Source: Flavobacterium profundi
GTDB lineage: Bacteria; Bacteroidota; Bacteroidia; Flavobacteriales; Flavobacteriaceae
Assembly (NCBI RefSeq): GCF_006491645.1
Contig: NZ_VDCZ01000006.1
Span: 124,001 to 188,000 of the forward strand
Direction: 5' to 3'
Length of the DNA stretch: 64,000 nucleotides
The notes below the pieces were generated by a model. It did not search any database, was not told the origin of the DNA, and saw only the letters and a list, made by a program, of their open reading frames with translations. Positions 1-8,137 of the stretch are shown in pieces. A program made the translations under genes and the position numbers. Numbering within the stretch: the first letter of the stretch is position 1; every line of letters starts with the position of its first letter.

Positions 1-30
1 GTTTTTAAAAAAATACCTATTGGTGTAAAA

Positions 31-59
31 AAAAATCAACGTTATAAACGTTGATTTTT
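31..59. terminator. bidirectional hairpin terminator
   Basis: A 13-bp perfect inverted repeat (31-43 against 47-59) with loop ATA is flanked by A and T runs. It lies just downstream of the minus-strand gene that ends at 79 and could terminate transcription from either side. Confidence 0.75.
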
Positions 60-78
60 TTATATACAAATGCTTTTT

Positions 79-852
79 TTATTTATTCTTTTTTAGAATT
101 TTGTATTCTTCATAACAAGAACTAATAGCTTCCAAAATTTGTAAATCATTTGCAGTTTTTATAAAATACTGCGAGTAATTACAGTTTTGAAGAATTAAAG
201 GAATGTCATCTTTGTCAATTTCTAATAAAGCAGCTAAGGTTTCTCTGTCAAATTTTGTAGATAATAGTTCTCTCACGGTGTCGTCTTTTTTCATTTCCTT
301 TAGTTTTCGCATCTGTTTGGGGCGTTTGCCAAAGGCATTGTATAAGAAATCAGCTGGATTGAATATTGCTCCTAATACTTTGGTTACAGCACTTGGAGAT
401 TTGCTTCCCGCTTCATAGCCAGCATCTAATCCCGAAATACTATAACGATAATCGCTTTCAGAAACGGGTATTAATTTAGTATCCACTTCAACATAACCGG
501 TTAAGTTGTATTTTGAAATTACCACTTCTTCTAAAGCATATGCTTTTTCAGTTAATGATATTTTTGAGGTTTTATTTTTTACCCAGTCGTGTGTTACTTT
601 TACTTTTATGGTTTCAAAACCTAAATAGGAAAAAAGTAGGGTGTCATTTGCTTTGGCAACAATTTCAAAAAAACCATTTCCATCAGTTATAGTACCACTT
701 ACTTTGGTTGTATTAATAACATGTACATTATTCATAGGTAATTTGGTTTGACTATGAACAACAGTACCTTGAATAGAGGTGGTTAAGGTGTCTGTCTGGC
801 CTATAGCGGTCTGGGTCAGTAGTATAAGTAAAAAGACTGTAAAGTATCTCAT
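79..852 (-). CDS. secreted carboxypeptidase-like regulatory domain protein
   Basis: This 257-aa protein has a signal peptide (residues 1-19, ending in AIGQ) followed by a carboxypeptidase-D regulatory-like beta-sandwich at about 27-105. The sandwich is recognisable from GTVVHSQTKLPMNNVHV, the TDGNGFF turn and LLFSYLGFE, and it ends in LEEVVIS, the phrase that links this domain to the plug in TonB-dependent receptors. No plug or barrel follows; the remaining 150 residues are mostly polar and helical. The family is common among exported Bacteroidota proteins and has no known enzymatic activity. A TATTTTTG box lies 17 nt upstream of the start. The exact role is unknown. Confidence 0.8.
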   Translation of the reverse strand: MRYFTVFLLILLTQTAIGQTDTLTTSIQGTVVHSQTKLPMNNVHVINTTKVSGTITDGNGFFEIVAKANDTLLFSYLGFETIKVKVTHDWVKNKTSKISLTEKAYALEEVVISKYNLTGYVEVDTKLIPVSESDYRYSISGLDAGYEAGSKSPSAVTKVLGAIFNPADFLYNAFGKRPKQMRKLKEMKKDDTVRELLSTKFDRETLAALLEIDKDDIPLILQNCNYSQYFIKTANDLQILEAISSCYEEYKILKKNK

Positions 853-868
853 GGGCTAAATATTGATT

Positions 869-876
869 CAAAAATA
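869..876 (-). promoter_or_regulatory. -7 box for the gene ending at 79
   Basis: On the minus strand TATTTTTG matches the Bacteroidota -7 consensus TAnnTTTG. No clear -33 TTG is seen at the usual spacing. Confidence 0.5.
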
Positions 877-942
877 CGAATCAAAAAGAGATAATTTACA
901 GTCTTTATAATTTATTTATCAGAAAATTAACGAATCTGATGC

Positions 943-2802
943 TTAGCTTCTTCTAGAACGTTTTGCTTTTTCAAAGAAATTTGATGAATCTCCTTCGTTT
1001 CTTCTTCCTCTTCTTTCGTTATCACCAGATTTTCTTCCTTCAAATTTACTGTCTCTTCTAGGTTTTCTATCATTTCCTCCAGAACGTCTATCATCTCTTG
1101 AATTTCTGTCATCTCTAGAGTTTCTGTCTCCTCTAAAGCCACCACCAGATCGTTTGTCTCCACCACGTCCGTTGTGATCTCTTCTTCTAGAGTTGCTTCC
1201 TCCTTCGTTTTTAGAAATTTCAACATTGATTTTTCGACCTTGTAAACTAAAGGCATTTAATACATCCATTACTTTTGGAGCCAAAGAAGCATCTGTGTTA
1301 AAGAATGAAAATCCTTCTTTTACATCTACTTTGAAAACATCATCTCGGCCTAAATCTAACGTCTCTTTTAAGAAATCTTTTAACGTCATCCAGTCGAAAT
1401 TATCTCTAGAACCAATATTAATGAAGAAACGAACAGCACCGTCTGTAGGTATTGTACCAGATTCACGTCTTGTACCACCATCAGAAGCTAAATCTCTAGA
1501 TTTTTTGTAGTAATTAATGAAACGATTAAATTCTACAGAAACCATTTTCTTAATTAATTCTTCTTTTGGAATGTCTTTTAAAACTTCTTCGATTGCAGGT
1601 AAGTAGGCGTCAATTTCATGATCTACTTCTACATCTTTAATGCGATTTGCTAAATGAAATAATTGAATTTGGCAAATTTCAATACCTGATGGAATTGGTT
1701 TTTCTTCAAATTTCATTTTTATGATGCGTTCAATTTGTGTAATCTTACGCAATTCGCTTTTAGTGATAATTACTAATGAAGTACCTGATTTTCCAGCACG
1801 ACCTGTTCTACCTGAACGATGTGTGTATGTTTCAACTTCATCAGGTAATTGATAGTTAATTACGTGAGTTACATCGTCTACGTCAATTCCACGAGCCGCT
1901 ACATCCGTTGCAACTAACATTTGAATTTGTCTACCACGGAATGATTTCATTACACCATCACGTTGTGCTTGTGATAAATCTCCATGAAGTGCTGCAGCAC
2001 TATAGCCATCCTCGATAAGTTTTTCGGCAACCGCTTGTGTATCTCTTTTGGTTCTACAAAAAACAACTGAAAAGATATCTGGATTTGCATCTGCTAAACG
2101 TTTTAAAGCAGCATAACGATCACGAGCACTTACTAAATAAAATTCATGAGATACATTTTCATTTCCAGAATTTTTATGTCCCACCGTAATTTCTAGCGGC
2201 TTTCTCATAAACTCTTTGGCAATTCGTGCTACTTCTTGTGGCATCGTTGCTGAAAACAACCATGTGCTTTTTTCTTTTGGAGTGTCTGATAAAATAGCCG
2301 TAATGTCTTCATAAAATCCCATGTTTAGCATTTCATCTGCTTCATCCAATACGCAATAATTAATGTTTTTAATATTAACCATATTACGGTTGATCATGTC
2401 TTGCATTCTTCCAGGAGTAGCTACAATAATTTGCGCACCTCTTCTAATTTGATTGGCTTGTTCTGTAATACTAGCACCACCATAAATGGCAACTGTATTT
2501 AATCCTTTAATGTATTTAGAGTAAAGTTTAATCTCGTTTGTAATTTGTAAACATAACTCTCTCGTAGGCGATAAAATTAATGCCTGAGTATCCCTGTTTT
2601 CAGCATCAATTTTTTGAATAAGTGGAAAACCAAATGCAGCTGTTTTACCCGTTCCTGTTTGGGCTAGCGCTACAATGTCGGTGTCTTTTTCCAATAATAG
2701 GGGAATCGCTTTTTCCTGTACTTCCGATGGATTCTCAAATCCAAGGTCTTTAATCGCGAGCAGAAGCGATTCGTTTAGACCTAATTGTTCAAATTTATTC
2801 AT
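943..2802 (-). CDS. DEAD-box ATP-dependent RNA helicase (DeaD/CsdA-like)
   Basis: This 619-aa helicase carries the full motif set: a Q motif near residue 29, AQTGTGKT (47-54), DEAD (153-156), SAT (184-186) and HRSGRTGR (328-335). A DbpA-type RNA-binding domain follows at about 456-530 (VRFFINIGSRDNFDW onward), then an 84-residue tail rich in R, G, D and S that is probably disordered and binds RNA. This layout matches DeaD/CsdA proteins acting in ribosome assembly, RNA decay and cold adaptation. A TACCTTTG box lies 20 nt upstream of the start. The tail is encoded by low-complexity DNA, so spurious open frames appear there. Confidence 0.95.
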   Translation of the reverse strand: MNKFEQLGLNESLLLAIKDLGFENPSEVQEKAIPLLLEKDTDIVALAQTGTGKTAAFGFPLIQKIDAENRDTQALILSPTRELCLQITNEIKLYSKYIKGLNTVAIYGGASITEQANQIRRGAQIIVATPGRMQDMINRNMVNIKNINYCVLDEADEMLNMGFYEDITAILSDTPKEKSTWLFSATMPQEVARIAKEFMRKPLEITVGHKNSGNENVSHEFYLVSARDRYAALKRLADANPDIFSVVFCRTKRDTQAVAEKLIEDGYSAAALHGDLSQAQRDGVMKSFRGRQIQMLVATDVAARGIDVDDVTHVINYQLPDEVETYTHRSGRTGRAGKSGTSLVIITKSELRKITQIERIIKMKFEEKPIPSGIEICQIQLFHLANRIKDVEVDHEIDAYLPAIEEVLKDIPKEELIKKMVSVEFNRFINYYKKSRDLASDGGTRRESGTIPTDGAVRFFINIGSRDNFDWMTLKDFLKETLDLGRDDVFKVDVKEGFSFFNTDASLAPKVMDVLNAFSLQGRKINVEISKNEGGSNSRRRDHNGRGGDKRSGGGFRGDRNSRDDRNSRDDRRSGGNDRKPRRDSKFEGRKSGDNERRGRRNEGDSSNFFEKAKRSRRS

Positions 2803-2822
2803 AAAATATTTTAAATTGGGTG

Positions 2823-2830
2823 CAAAGGTA
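2823..2830 (-). promoter_or_regulatory. -7 box of the helicase gene
   Basis: TACCTTTG on the minus strand is an exact TAnnTTTG match 20 nt before the start codon. Confidence 0.6.
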
Positions 2831-2960
2831 GTTTTAATTAATTGGATAAACTAATTTGTTTGTAATTGATTTTCAATTAATTGTAATTTTGTTTTTAGTG
2901 TTAATCTAAAAAAAATAACTTTCGACAACCAAAATGTTTATCCATTATGAATTAAATAGA

Positions 2961-2968
2961 TACTTTTG
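2961..2968 (+). promoter_or_regulatory. -7 box of the TRIC-type channel gene; fixes its start
   Basis: TACTTTTG is an exact TAnnTTTG match. Transcription would begin near 2973, after an upstream in-frame ATG at 2934 and before the ATG at 2982, so the downstream ATG is preferred. Confidence 0.6.
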
Positions 2969-2981
2969 TAAGAAAAGAATA

Positions 2982-3593
2982 ATGGTTGAATATATAGATA
3001 GTATTGGTACTCTTGTGTTTGCTATTTCTGGTGCATTAACAGCTATTTATAAAAAACTTGATTTGTTTGGGGTTTTTTGTATTGCTTTTGTAACGGCTTT
3101 AGGAGGAGGAACTTTACGAGATATTTTAATTGGGAATACACCAGTTGGCTGGATGTTAGATCTCAAATACATAATCATTATCTTTATTGGAACGGTACTT
3201 TCAATTCTTTTTAATATTTATTTGGAAAAGTTACGAATTTCACTTTTTTTATTTGATACCATAGGATTTGGTGTATTTACTTTAATTGGTATAGAAAAAG
3301 GCATTGAGAAAGAATTACACCCCATTATTTGTATTGCTTTGGGTACACTCACAGCTACTTTTGGTGGTGTAATAAGAGATATTTTGTGTAACGAAATTCC
3401 TGTTTTATTTCGAAAGGAAATTTATGCAACCTTAAGTATTTTAGGAGGTGTTTTATTTTTTGTTTTATTGTCTTGTAAGTTGGATATGGATTTAATTTAT
3501 CTCCTCTCTAGTCTTTTTATTATTGCTGCCAGAATCCTTTGTTTTAAAATGAATTGGAGTTTGCCTACTGGAAGTGCTTTTGTAAAAAAGTAA
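2982..3593 (+). CDS. TRIC cation channel family membrane protein (YadS/UPF0126)
   Basis: This 203-aa inner-membrane protein has about seven hydrophobic segments and two copies of the UPF0126 repeat, marked by ALGGGTLRDIL in the first half and FGGVIRDIL in the second. Prokaryotic members of this family are trimeric cation channels related to the TRIC potassium channels, but the physiological role in bacteria is poorly defined. The start at 2982 is chosen because a -7 box lies between it and the earlier in-frame ATG at 2934. The 3' end overlaps the convergent rdgB-like gene by 29 nt. Confidence 0.88.
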   Translation: MVEYIDSIGTLVFAISGALTAIYKKLDLFGVFCIAFVTALGGGTLRDILIGNTPVGWMLDLKYIIIIFIGTVLSILFNIYLEKLRISLFLFDTIGFGVFTLIGIEKGIEKELHPIICIALGTLTATFGGVIRDILCNEIPVLFRKEIYATLSILGGVLFFVLLSCKLDMDLIYLLSSLFIIAARILCFKMNWSLPTGSAFVKK

Positions 3594-4146
3594 GTAATTG
3601 GTTTACAGCTTTAGCTCTATGACTGTATTTGCTTTTTTCTTCCATACTTAGTTCAGCAAATGTTTTATCTAATTCATTAGGCTTAAAAATAGGATCATAA
3701 CCAAATCCTTTTTCTCCTTTTTTCTCATGAATAATTTCTCCTGTAGCAATTCCTGTGAAAAGTTGTTGTTCTTTATGAAGGTTTAATGCAATTACGGTTT
3801 TAAATTGGGCTTTTCTATTCGTATGATTTTCTAAAGCGCCTAATAGTTTATTCATGTTATCATCTGCATTTTTTTGTTCACCAGCATACCTTGCAGAATA
3901 TACTCCAGGTTCGCCATTTAGAACTTCTACTTCTAAACCAGTATCATCTGCAAAACAATCGTAACCAAAATGTTCGGTAACGTAGTTCGCTTTTAAGATA
4001 GCATTACCTTCAATAGTTAAAGCGGTTTCAGGAATATCTACAAAGCAACCAATTTCTTCCAAACTCAAAATAGTAATTCCTAATGGCATTAATTGTTGAA
4101 TTTCTGCAATTTTATTTTTATTATTTGATGCAAAAACTAATTTCAT
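3565..4146 (-). CDS. rdgB: non-canonical purine NTP pyrophosphatase (RdgB/HAM1)
   Basis: This 193-aa enzyme of the Ham1/RdgB family hydrolyses dITP, XTP and related deaminated purine nucleotides to monophosphates, which keeps them out of DNA and RNA. Diagnostic motifs are the N-terminal ASNNKNK (6-12), FADDTGLEV with the catalytic acidic pair, GVYSARYAG and GYDPIF. The length matches the E. coli protein. Its start overlaps the stop of the upstream acyltransferase gene by 4 nt, so the two are probably co-transcribed. Confidence 0.95.
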   Translation of the reverse strand: MKLVFASNNKNKIAEIQQLMPLGITILSLEEIGCFVDIPETALTIEGNAILKANYVTEHFGYDCFADDTGLEVEVLNGEPGVYSARYAGEQKNADDNMNKLLGALENHTNRKAQFKTVIALNLHKEQQLFTGIATGEIIHEKKGEKGFGYDPIFKPNELDKTFAELSMEEKSKYSHRAKAVNQLLTFLQKHFQ

Positions 4147-5021
4147 GCTTGATTTTTTTTATGTTTCCAACGATTGTGTGTCCAAAGATAATACTGTGGA
4201 GCTTCGTAAATTTGTTCTTCAACTTTTCGAATGAAGGCTTCAGAAATTTCATAATTTGGAATAGCTCTTGCGTCTTCTGTCATTATTTCTAAAGTAGCTT
4301 CATAGTGTCCTCGTTTTACTTTTTTAGTCTTAAGAAAAACCACATTCATATCTAAACGTTTGGCTAAAAGTTCGGCTCCCACATGAATGGGTGTTTCGAT
4401 TCCCATAAAACGATACCAATGTGATTTAATGTAGGATTTGGGAGATTGGTCACTTGCAAAACCATAAATGCCTAAAATCCCTTTTCTTTGATTTTCTTCA
4501 ATAATTTTGATGGTATCTTTAGTAGTAATTAACTCTGCTTTGAATTTAGAACGAATATCGCGTACCAACTTGTCAAAATACTTATTGGCTATTTTTTTAT
4601 ATATACCATATCCTGTATAAGTGATATAGTAATTCATTGAAATTACCCATTCGTAACTCGCATAATGAGAACAAAGAAGTACAATACTTTTCTCTTTTTT
4701 TTCCAATTCTTTATAAACGTCAAGATTGATAATTTTAAACCTTTTTTTAATTTCTTCTTTAGAAATAGACATGGTTTTTATCATTTCCAAAAACATATCG
4801 CACATGTGTGAATAGAATTTTTTTTCAATATCTAATCTTTCTTTTTCTGATAAATGAGGTAAAGTCATGGCAATATTTTGTCTCACCATTTTTTTTCTGT
4901 AACCAATAATTCTATAGACAAAAAAACAGATGCAATCTGAAAATAGGTAGAATAGCTTAAAAGGTAAAATTGAAATGAAATATAATAATGGGTATAATAA
5001 AATATATACGAGTAACTGCAT
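4143..5021 (-). CDS. lysophospholipid/lipid A acyltransferase (LpxL/HtrB family)
   Basis: This 292-aa protein has an N-terminal membrane anchor (about 1-38) and the HX4E catalytic motif of the LpxL/HtrB family (H119-YASY-E124). It ends with the conserved LWTHNRWKHK. Members transfer acyl chains to lipid A precursors on the cytoplasmic face of the inner membrane; in Bacteroidota some homologues act on other lipids such as aminolipids, so the acceptor is uncertain. It is the first gene of a two-gene unit with rdgB. Confidence 0.88.
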   Translation of the reverse strand: MQLLVYILLYPLLYFISILPFKLFYLFSDCICFFVYRIIGYRKKMVRQNIAMTLPHLSEKERLDIEKKFYSHMCDMFLEMIKTMSISKEEIKKRFKIINLDVYKELEKKEKSIVLLCSHYASYEWVISMNYYITYTGYGIYKKIANKYFDKLVRDIRSKFKAELITTKDTIKIIEENQRKGILGIYGFASDQSPKSYIKSHWYRFMGIETPIHVGAELLAKRLDMNVVFLKTKKVKRGHYEATLEIMTEDARAIPNYEISEAFIRKVEEQIYEAPQYYLWTHNRWKHKKNQA

Positions 5022-5103
5022 ATTAAATTTTTTACAAATATACTTTTTTAAAATAATAAGGAAATACCTAAAGTATTATTAAATTTACAGAAAATAAAAA
5101 ATA

Positions 5104-5736
5104 ATGGATATACTCTTACTTGTTATCATGGGGATAACCGCTTTAGTAAGCTTTAAAGGTTTTAATGATTATGATTTTTTTAGAAAATATGAATTTCATG
5201 TAGGTAGGATTAGAGCAGGAGAGCAATTAAGAATGATTACTTCTGGATTTCTACATCTTGATTTTGCTCATTTGATATTCAATATGCTTACCTTGTACTT
5301 TTTTGCACCTATTGTAATTGATAGATTGGGGAATATTTATTTCCTCTATATTTATTTTGGAAGTATGGTAGCAGGGAGCTTGCTTACATTGTATATGCAT
5401 AAAAATGATTATTCCTATCGAGCTATTGGTGCTTCAGGAGCGGTAATGGGGGTTATTTATGCTTCAATTTTATTAGATATTAATCAAGAAATGAAATTTT
5501 ATGGTTTTATTCCTAGTTATATTTTTGGAATAGTTTATTTGTTATATTCTATTTATGGAATGAAAGCCAAAAAGGATAATATTGGTCACACAGCTCATTT
5601 TGGAGGTGCTATAGGAGGGTATTTAATTACTTTAATTAGGGAACCTTCTCTTTTTGAAACAAATACAAAAAATGTTGTATTGTTAATGATTCCCATCATT
5701 ATTTTATTCTACATGAATAAGACAAATAAACTTTAA
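5104..5736 (+). CDS. rhomboid family intramembrane serine protease
   Basis: This 210-aa protein has six predicted membrane helices. The catalytic serine lies in AIGASGAVMG (S111) and the partner histidine in GHTAHFGGAIGG (H165). HLIFN (56-60) supplies the conserved oxyanion-side H and N. Rhomboids cleave membrane proteins within or next to a transmembrane segment. The substrate cannot be inferred. It diverges from the acyltransferase gene and stands 39 nt before the SIMPL gene, possibly co-transcribed with it. Confidence 0.93.
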   Translation: MDILLLVIMGITALVSFKGFNDYDFFRKYEFHVGRIRAGEQLRMITSGFLHLDFAHLIFNMLTLYFFAPIVIDRLGNIYFLYIYFGSMVAGSLLTLYMHKNDYSYRAIGASGAVMGVIYASILLDINQEMKFYGFIPSYIFGIVYLLYSIYGMKAKKDNIGHTAHFGGAIGGYLITLIREPSLFETNTKNVVLLMIPIIILFYMNKTNKL

Positions 5737-5775
5737 TTTGGCATGTCTTTTGAATAAACAAATAAAAAAAATAAT

Positions 5776-6471
5776 ATGAAAAAAGCAATTTTAACACTAC
5801 TATTAGTAGGTACGACTATGATGAATCAAGCACAAGAAAACAAATTAACACCTATTTCGCAAGTAACTGTATCTGGTGAAGGAAAAATAAAAGTAACTCC
5901 TGATGAAGCTGTAATAACTGTTGGAGTAGAGTATACGGGTACGGATGCAAAGGAAGTAAAGAAAAAGAATGACGAAACTGTGGATTTAGTACTTAAAACT
6001 ATTAAATCTAAAGGAATTCCAGCTTCGGATTTTCAAACACAGCAAGTTTCTTTGTATAAGAATTATGATTATCAAACCAAAAAGAACAATTATGTTGTTA
6101 GTCAAACGATTAAAATTCACTTGAAAGATCTTTCTAAATATGAAAGTGTAATGATGGATTTAGTGAATAGTGGAATTAATCAAATACAAGGTGTGGAGTT
6201 TAAATCTTCTAAAATGAAGCAGTTTGAAACAGAAGCTAGAAAAAAGGCAGTTATGGATGCTAAAATGAAAGCAGAAGATTATGTAAGTGTTTTAAACCAA
6301 AAAATTGGTAAAGCAATTTCAATTTCTGATACAACAGCACCAAGTTATCCACAGCCCATGTATCGTAATGTTATGGCTAAAGGATTAGAAATGGATGCGG
6401 CTAATGAGACATTGGCTATTGGAGAAATTGAAATTAATGCCAATGTGACCATAAGTTTTATATTGGAATAA
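5776..6471 (+). CDS. SIMPL domain (DUF541) periplasmic protein
   Basis: This 231-aa exported protein has a signal peptide (1-19, ending in NQAQ) and one SIMPL/DUF541 domain covering the rest: VSGEGKIKVTPDEAVITVGVEYTG at the N-terminal edge and the closing INANVTISFILE strand. SIMPL proteins such as BP26 and YggE are periplasmic and linked to oxidative stress tolerance or oligomeric channel-like assemblies, without a defined reaction. A strong hairpin terminator follows 19 nt after the stop. Confidence 0.88.
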   Translation: MKKAILTLLLVGTTMMNQAQENKLTPISQVTVSGEGKIKVTPDEAVITVGVEYTGTDAKEVKKKNDETVDLVLKTIKSKGIPASDFQTQQVSLYKNYDYQTKKNNYVVSQTIKIHLKDLSKYESVMMDLVNSGINQIQGVEFKSSKMKQFETEARKKAVMDAKMKAEDYVSVLNQKIGKAISISDTTAPSYPQPMYRNVMAKGLEMDAANETLAIGEIEINANVTISFILE

Positions 6472-6490
6472 AAACTGAATAGTATAAAAT

Positions 6491-6522
6491 AAAAAAAGCA
6501 TCAAGAAATTGATGCTTTTTTT
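6491..6522. terminator. bidirectional terminator between the SIMPL gene and tRNA-Tyr
   Basis: A 14-bp stem (6491-6504 against 6509-6522) with loop GAAA has an A-run on one side and a T-run on the other. It serves the plus-strand SIMPL gene and the minus-strand tRNA. Confidence 0.85.
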
Positions 6523-6524
6523 TG

Positions 6525-6605
6525 TGGGGAGAGCAGGATTCGAACCTGCGAAGGTTTCCCAGCAGATTTACAGTCTGCCCTCGTTGGCCGCTTGAGTATC
6601 TCCCC
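6525..6605 (-). tRNA. tRNA-Tyr (anticodon GTA)
   Basis: Read on the minus strand, the acceptor GGGGAGA (6605-6599) pairs with TCTCCCC (6532-6526), with discriminator A at 6525. The anticodon arm reads CAGACTGTAAATCTG with GTA in the loop, there is a long variable arm as expected for a class II tRNA, and the T arm contains GGTTCGAATCC. The CCA end is not encoded. Confidence 0.97.
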
Positions 6606-6721
6606 AGCCTGTCGCTATTTTGACTTAGCGATGGCAAATATACTATTGTTTTTTATATTCGCAAACAAAAAAACAGCTATTTTTTTAATAATTTTATAAC
6701 TATTTGTAAATGAAAAGTATA

Positions 6722-6747
6722 AAAAAATCTCCTTAGGGAGATTTTTT
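6722..6747 (-). terminator. terminator of the TlpA-like gene
   Basis: An 11-bp stem (6722-6732 against 6737-6747) with loop TTAG ends in a T-run on either strand. It lies 26 nt after the stop of the minus-strand gene. Confidence 0.8.
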
Positions 6748-6772
6748 ATAAATGTAATTTAAAAAGGTAGAA

Positions 6773-8014
6773 TTATTTCTTTTCTACGTTGTTTTTTGAA
6801 GCTTTATCTTCAGTTATTATTTTCATTTCTTCTCTTTCAGCTGTATTTTTTTCTGTTTTTGTTGGAGCAGGAGGCATTTGTAAATGCAATAATTCATAAA
6901 TTTTTGACCTTAATTCGTCTCCTCTTAAATCTTTTGCTACAATATTCCCTTTTTCATCTAAGATAAATGTAGCAGGAATACTTTTTACATTGTATTGTTC
7001 TGCAATTGGATCTTGCCAAAACTTTAAATTTGAAACATGATTCCAAACTAAACCATCATCGGCAATTGCTTTTTTCCAATTTTCAGCATTTTTATCTAAA
7101 GAAACTCCAATGATATTTAAACCTTTTTCATGTAATTCATTATATAGCGCTACAACATTAGGGTTTTCTTGACGGCAAGGTTTACACCATGAAGCCCAAA
7201 AATCAATAATAGTAACTTTTCCTAATGATTCTTTTAAAGATATTGTTTTTCCTTCTGGTGAAGGACCACTAAAATCAGGAGCAGTTTTACCTATTGTTAT
7301 TGCAGTTGCTGCATCTAATGTTTTTTTAATATTCTTAACCGGTTTGGTTTCTGTTAAAGAAGGATCTAACTTTTCATAGTTTTCTTTTACTTCTTCAATA
7401 GTTAATGCATTACTTAACAGCATATTCTCTAATAATAATGCTGAAACATAGGCTTTAGGGTTAGACTTCACAAAATTCACATACGTTTCTTTCATGTTCT
7501 TTTGTGTCTCCTCTTGAATTACTTTAAACTCTTTCATCACTTGATTGATTACAACCGTATCTTGTGATGCTTGAGCAGCTTTCATTTTTTCGTCATTATC
7601 TTTCTTAAATTGGCTTATTTTTTCACCAACTTTACTCACTTTGTCATTAAATTCTTGAAATTTTTCGTTATTAAAAGTTCCACCAATTTTTGATTTTTGA
7701 ATGCTATCTTTGTTGAATTCAATTTCAATTTTTCCTTCTTCAAAAATAAAAGGTAAGGTTTGCATGCCTTCTTCCAATTTAATAAATGCAATGTCCATAC
7801 CTGTTACGTCACCTTTGAATACAAATTTGTTGTCGTTAACGATAGCGGTATCTTTAGGAATAGGTCTGCCAGTTTCGTCAACTGATTCTATAAATATTTT
7901 TTTACCATTCTCAATACCTTTCACCGTACCTGTAATTTCATATTGATTCTCTAATGCTTTATTACATGATACGAATGCAAAAGCGGTTGCTAGTAATACT
8001 AAAGTTTTCTTCAT
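6773..8014 (-). CDS. TlpA-family thiol-disulfide oxidoreductase lipoprotein with DUF4369 N-domain
   Basis: This 413-aa protein has a lipoprotein signal (FVSC, Cys17) and a DUF4369 beta-rich domain at about 24-125. A charged helical linker follows (about 125-235), then a thioredoxin-fold AhpC/TSA/TlpA domain with the redox motif WCKPC (C277, C280). The family acts in the periplasm, reducing disulfides in proteins such as cytochrome c apoproteins. The last ~35 residues are a polar, lysine- and glutamate-rich extension beyond the thioredoxin fold. A TACATTTG box lies 27 nt upstream and a terminator follows, so it is a single-gene unit. Confidence 0.92.
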   Translation of the reverse strand: MKKTLVLLATAFAFVSCNKALENQYEITGTVKGIENGKKIFIESVDETGRPIPKDTAIVNDNKFVFKGDVTGMDIAFIKLEEGMQTLPFIFEEGKIEIEFNKDSIQKSKIGGTFNNEKFQEFNDKVSKVGEKISQFKKDNDEKMKAAQASQDTVVINQVMKEFKVIQEETQKNMKETYVNFVKSNPKAYVSALLLENMLLSNALTIEEVKENYEKLDPSLTETKPVKNIKKTLDAATAITIGKTAPDFSGPSPEGKTISLKESLGKVTIIDFWASWCKPCRQENPNVVALYNELHEKGLNIIGVSLDKNAENWKKAIADDGLVWNHVSNLKFWQDPIAEQYNVKSIPATFILDEKGNIVAKDLRGDELRSKIYELLHLQMPPAPTKTEKNTAEREEMKIITEDKASKNNVEKK

Positions 8015-8040
8015 TTATAATTTTGTCATTTAATTTTAGG

Positions 8041-8048
8041 CAAATGTA
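8041..8048 (-). promoter_or_regulatory. -7 box of the TlpA-like gene
   Basis: TACATTTG on the minus strand is an exact TAnnTTTG match. Confidence 0.55.
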
Positions 8049-8084
8049 TTTAAATTAAAACACTCTAAATATAATTTGGAATTA

Positions 8085-8136
8085 AATTTTTCATAAAAAA
8101 TGTCAGGTAATAGCCTGACATTTTTTATGAAAAATT
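8085..8136 (-). terminator. very long perfect hairpin terminator
   Basis: A 23-bp uninterrupted inverted repeat (8085-8107 against 8114-8136) has a six-base loop TAATAG. The inner stem TGTCAGG/CCTGACA is followed by a T-run. It abuts the stop of the MBL-rhodanese gene and closes the sulfur module. Confidence 0.85.
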
Positions 8137-8137
8137 G

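Noticed and set aside
927..1256. Open frame of 109 codons rich in E, T and L on the same strand as the helicase
   Set aside because: It is a frame-shifted reading of the repetitive R/G/D tail of the helicase gene and has no domain or start signal.
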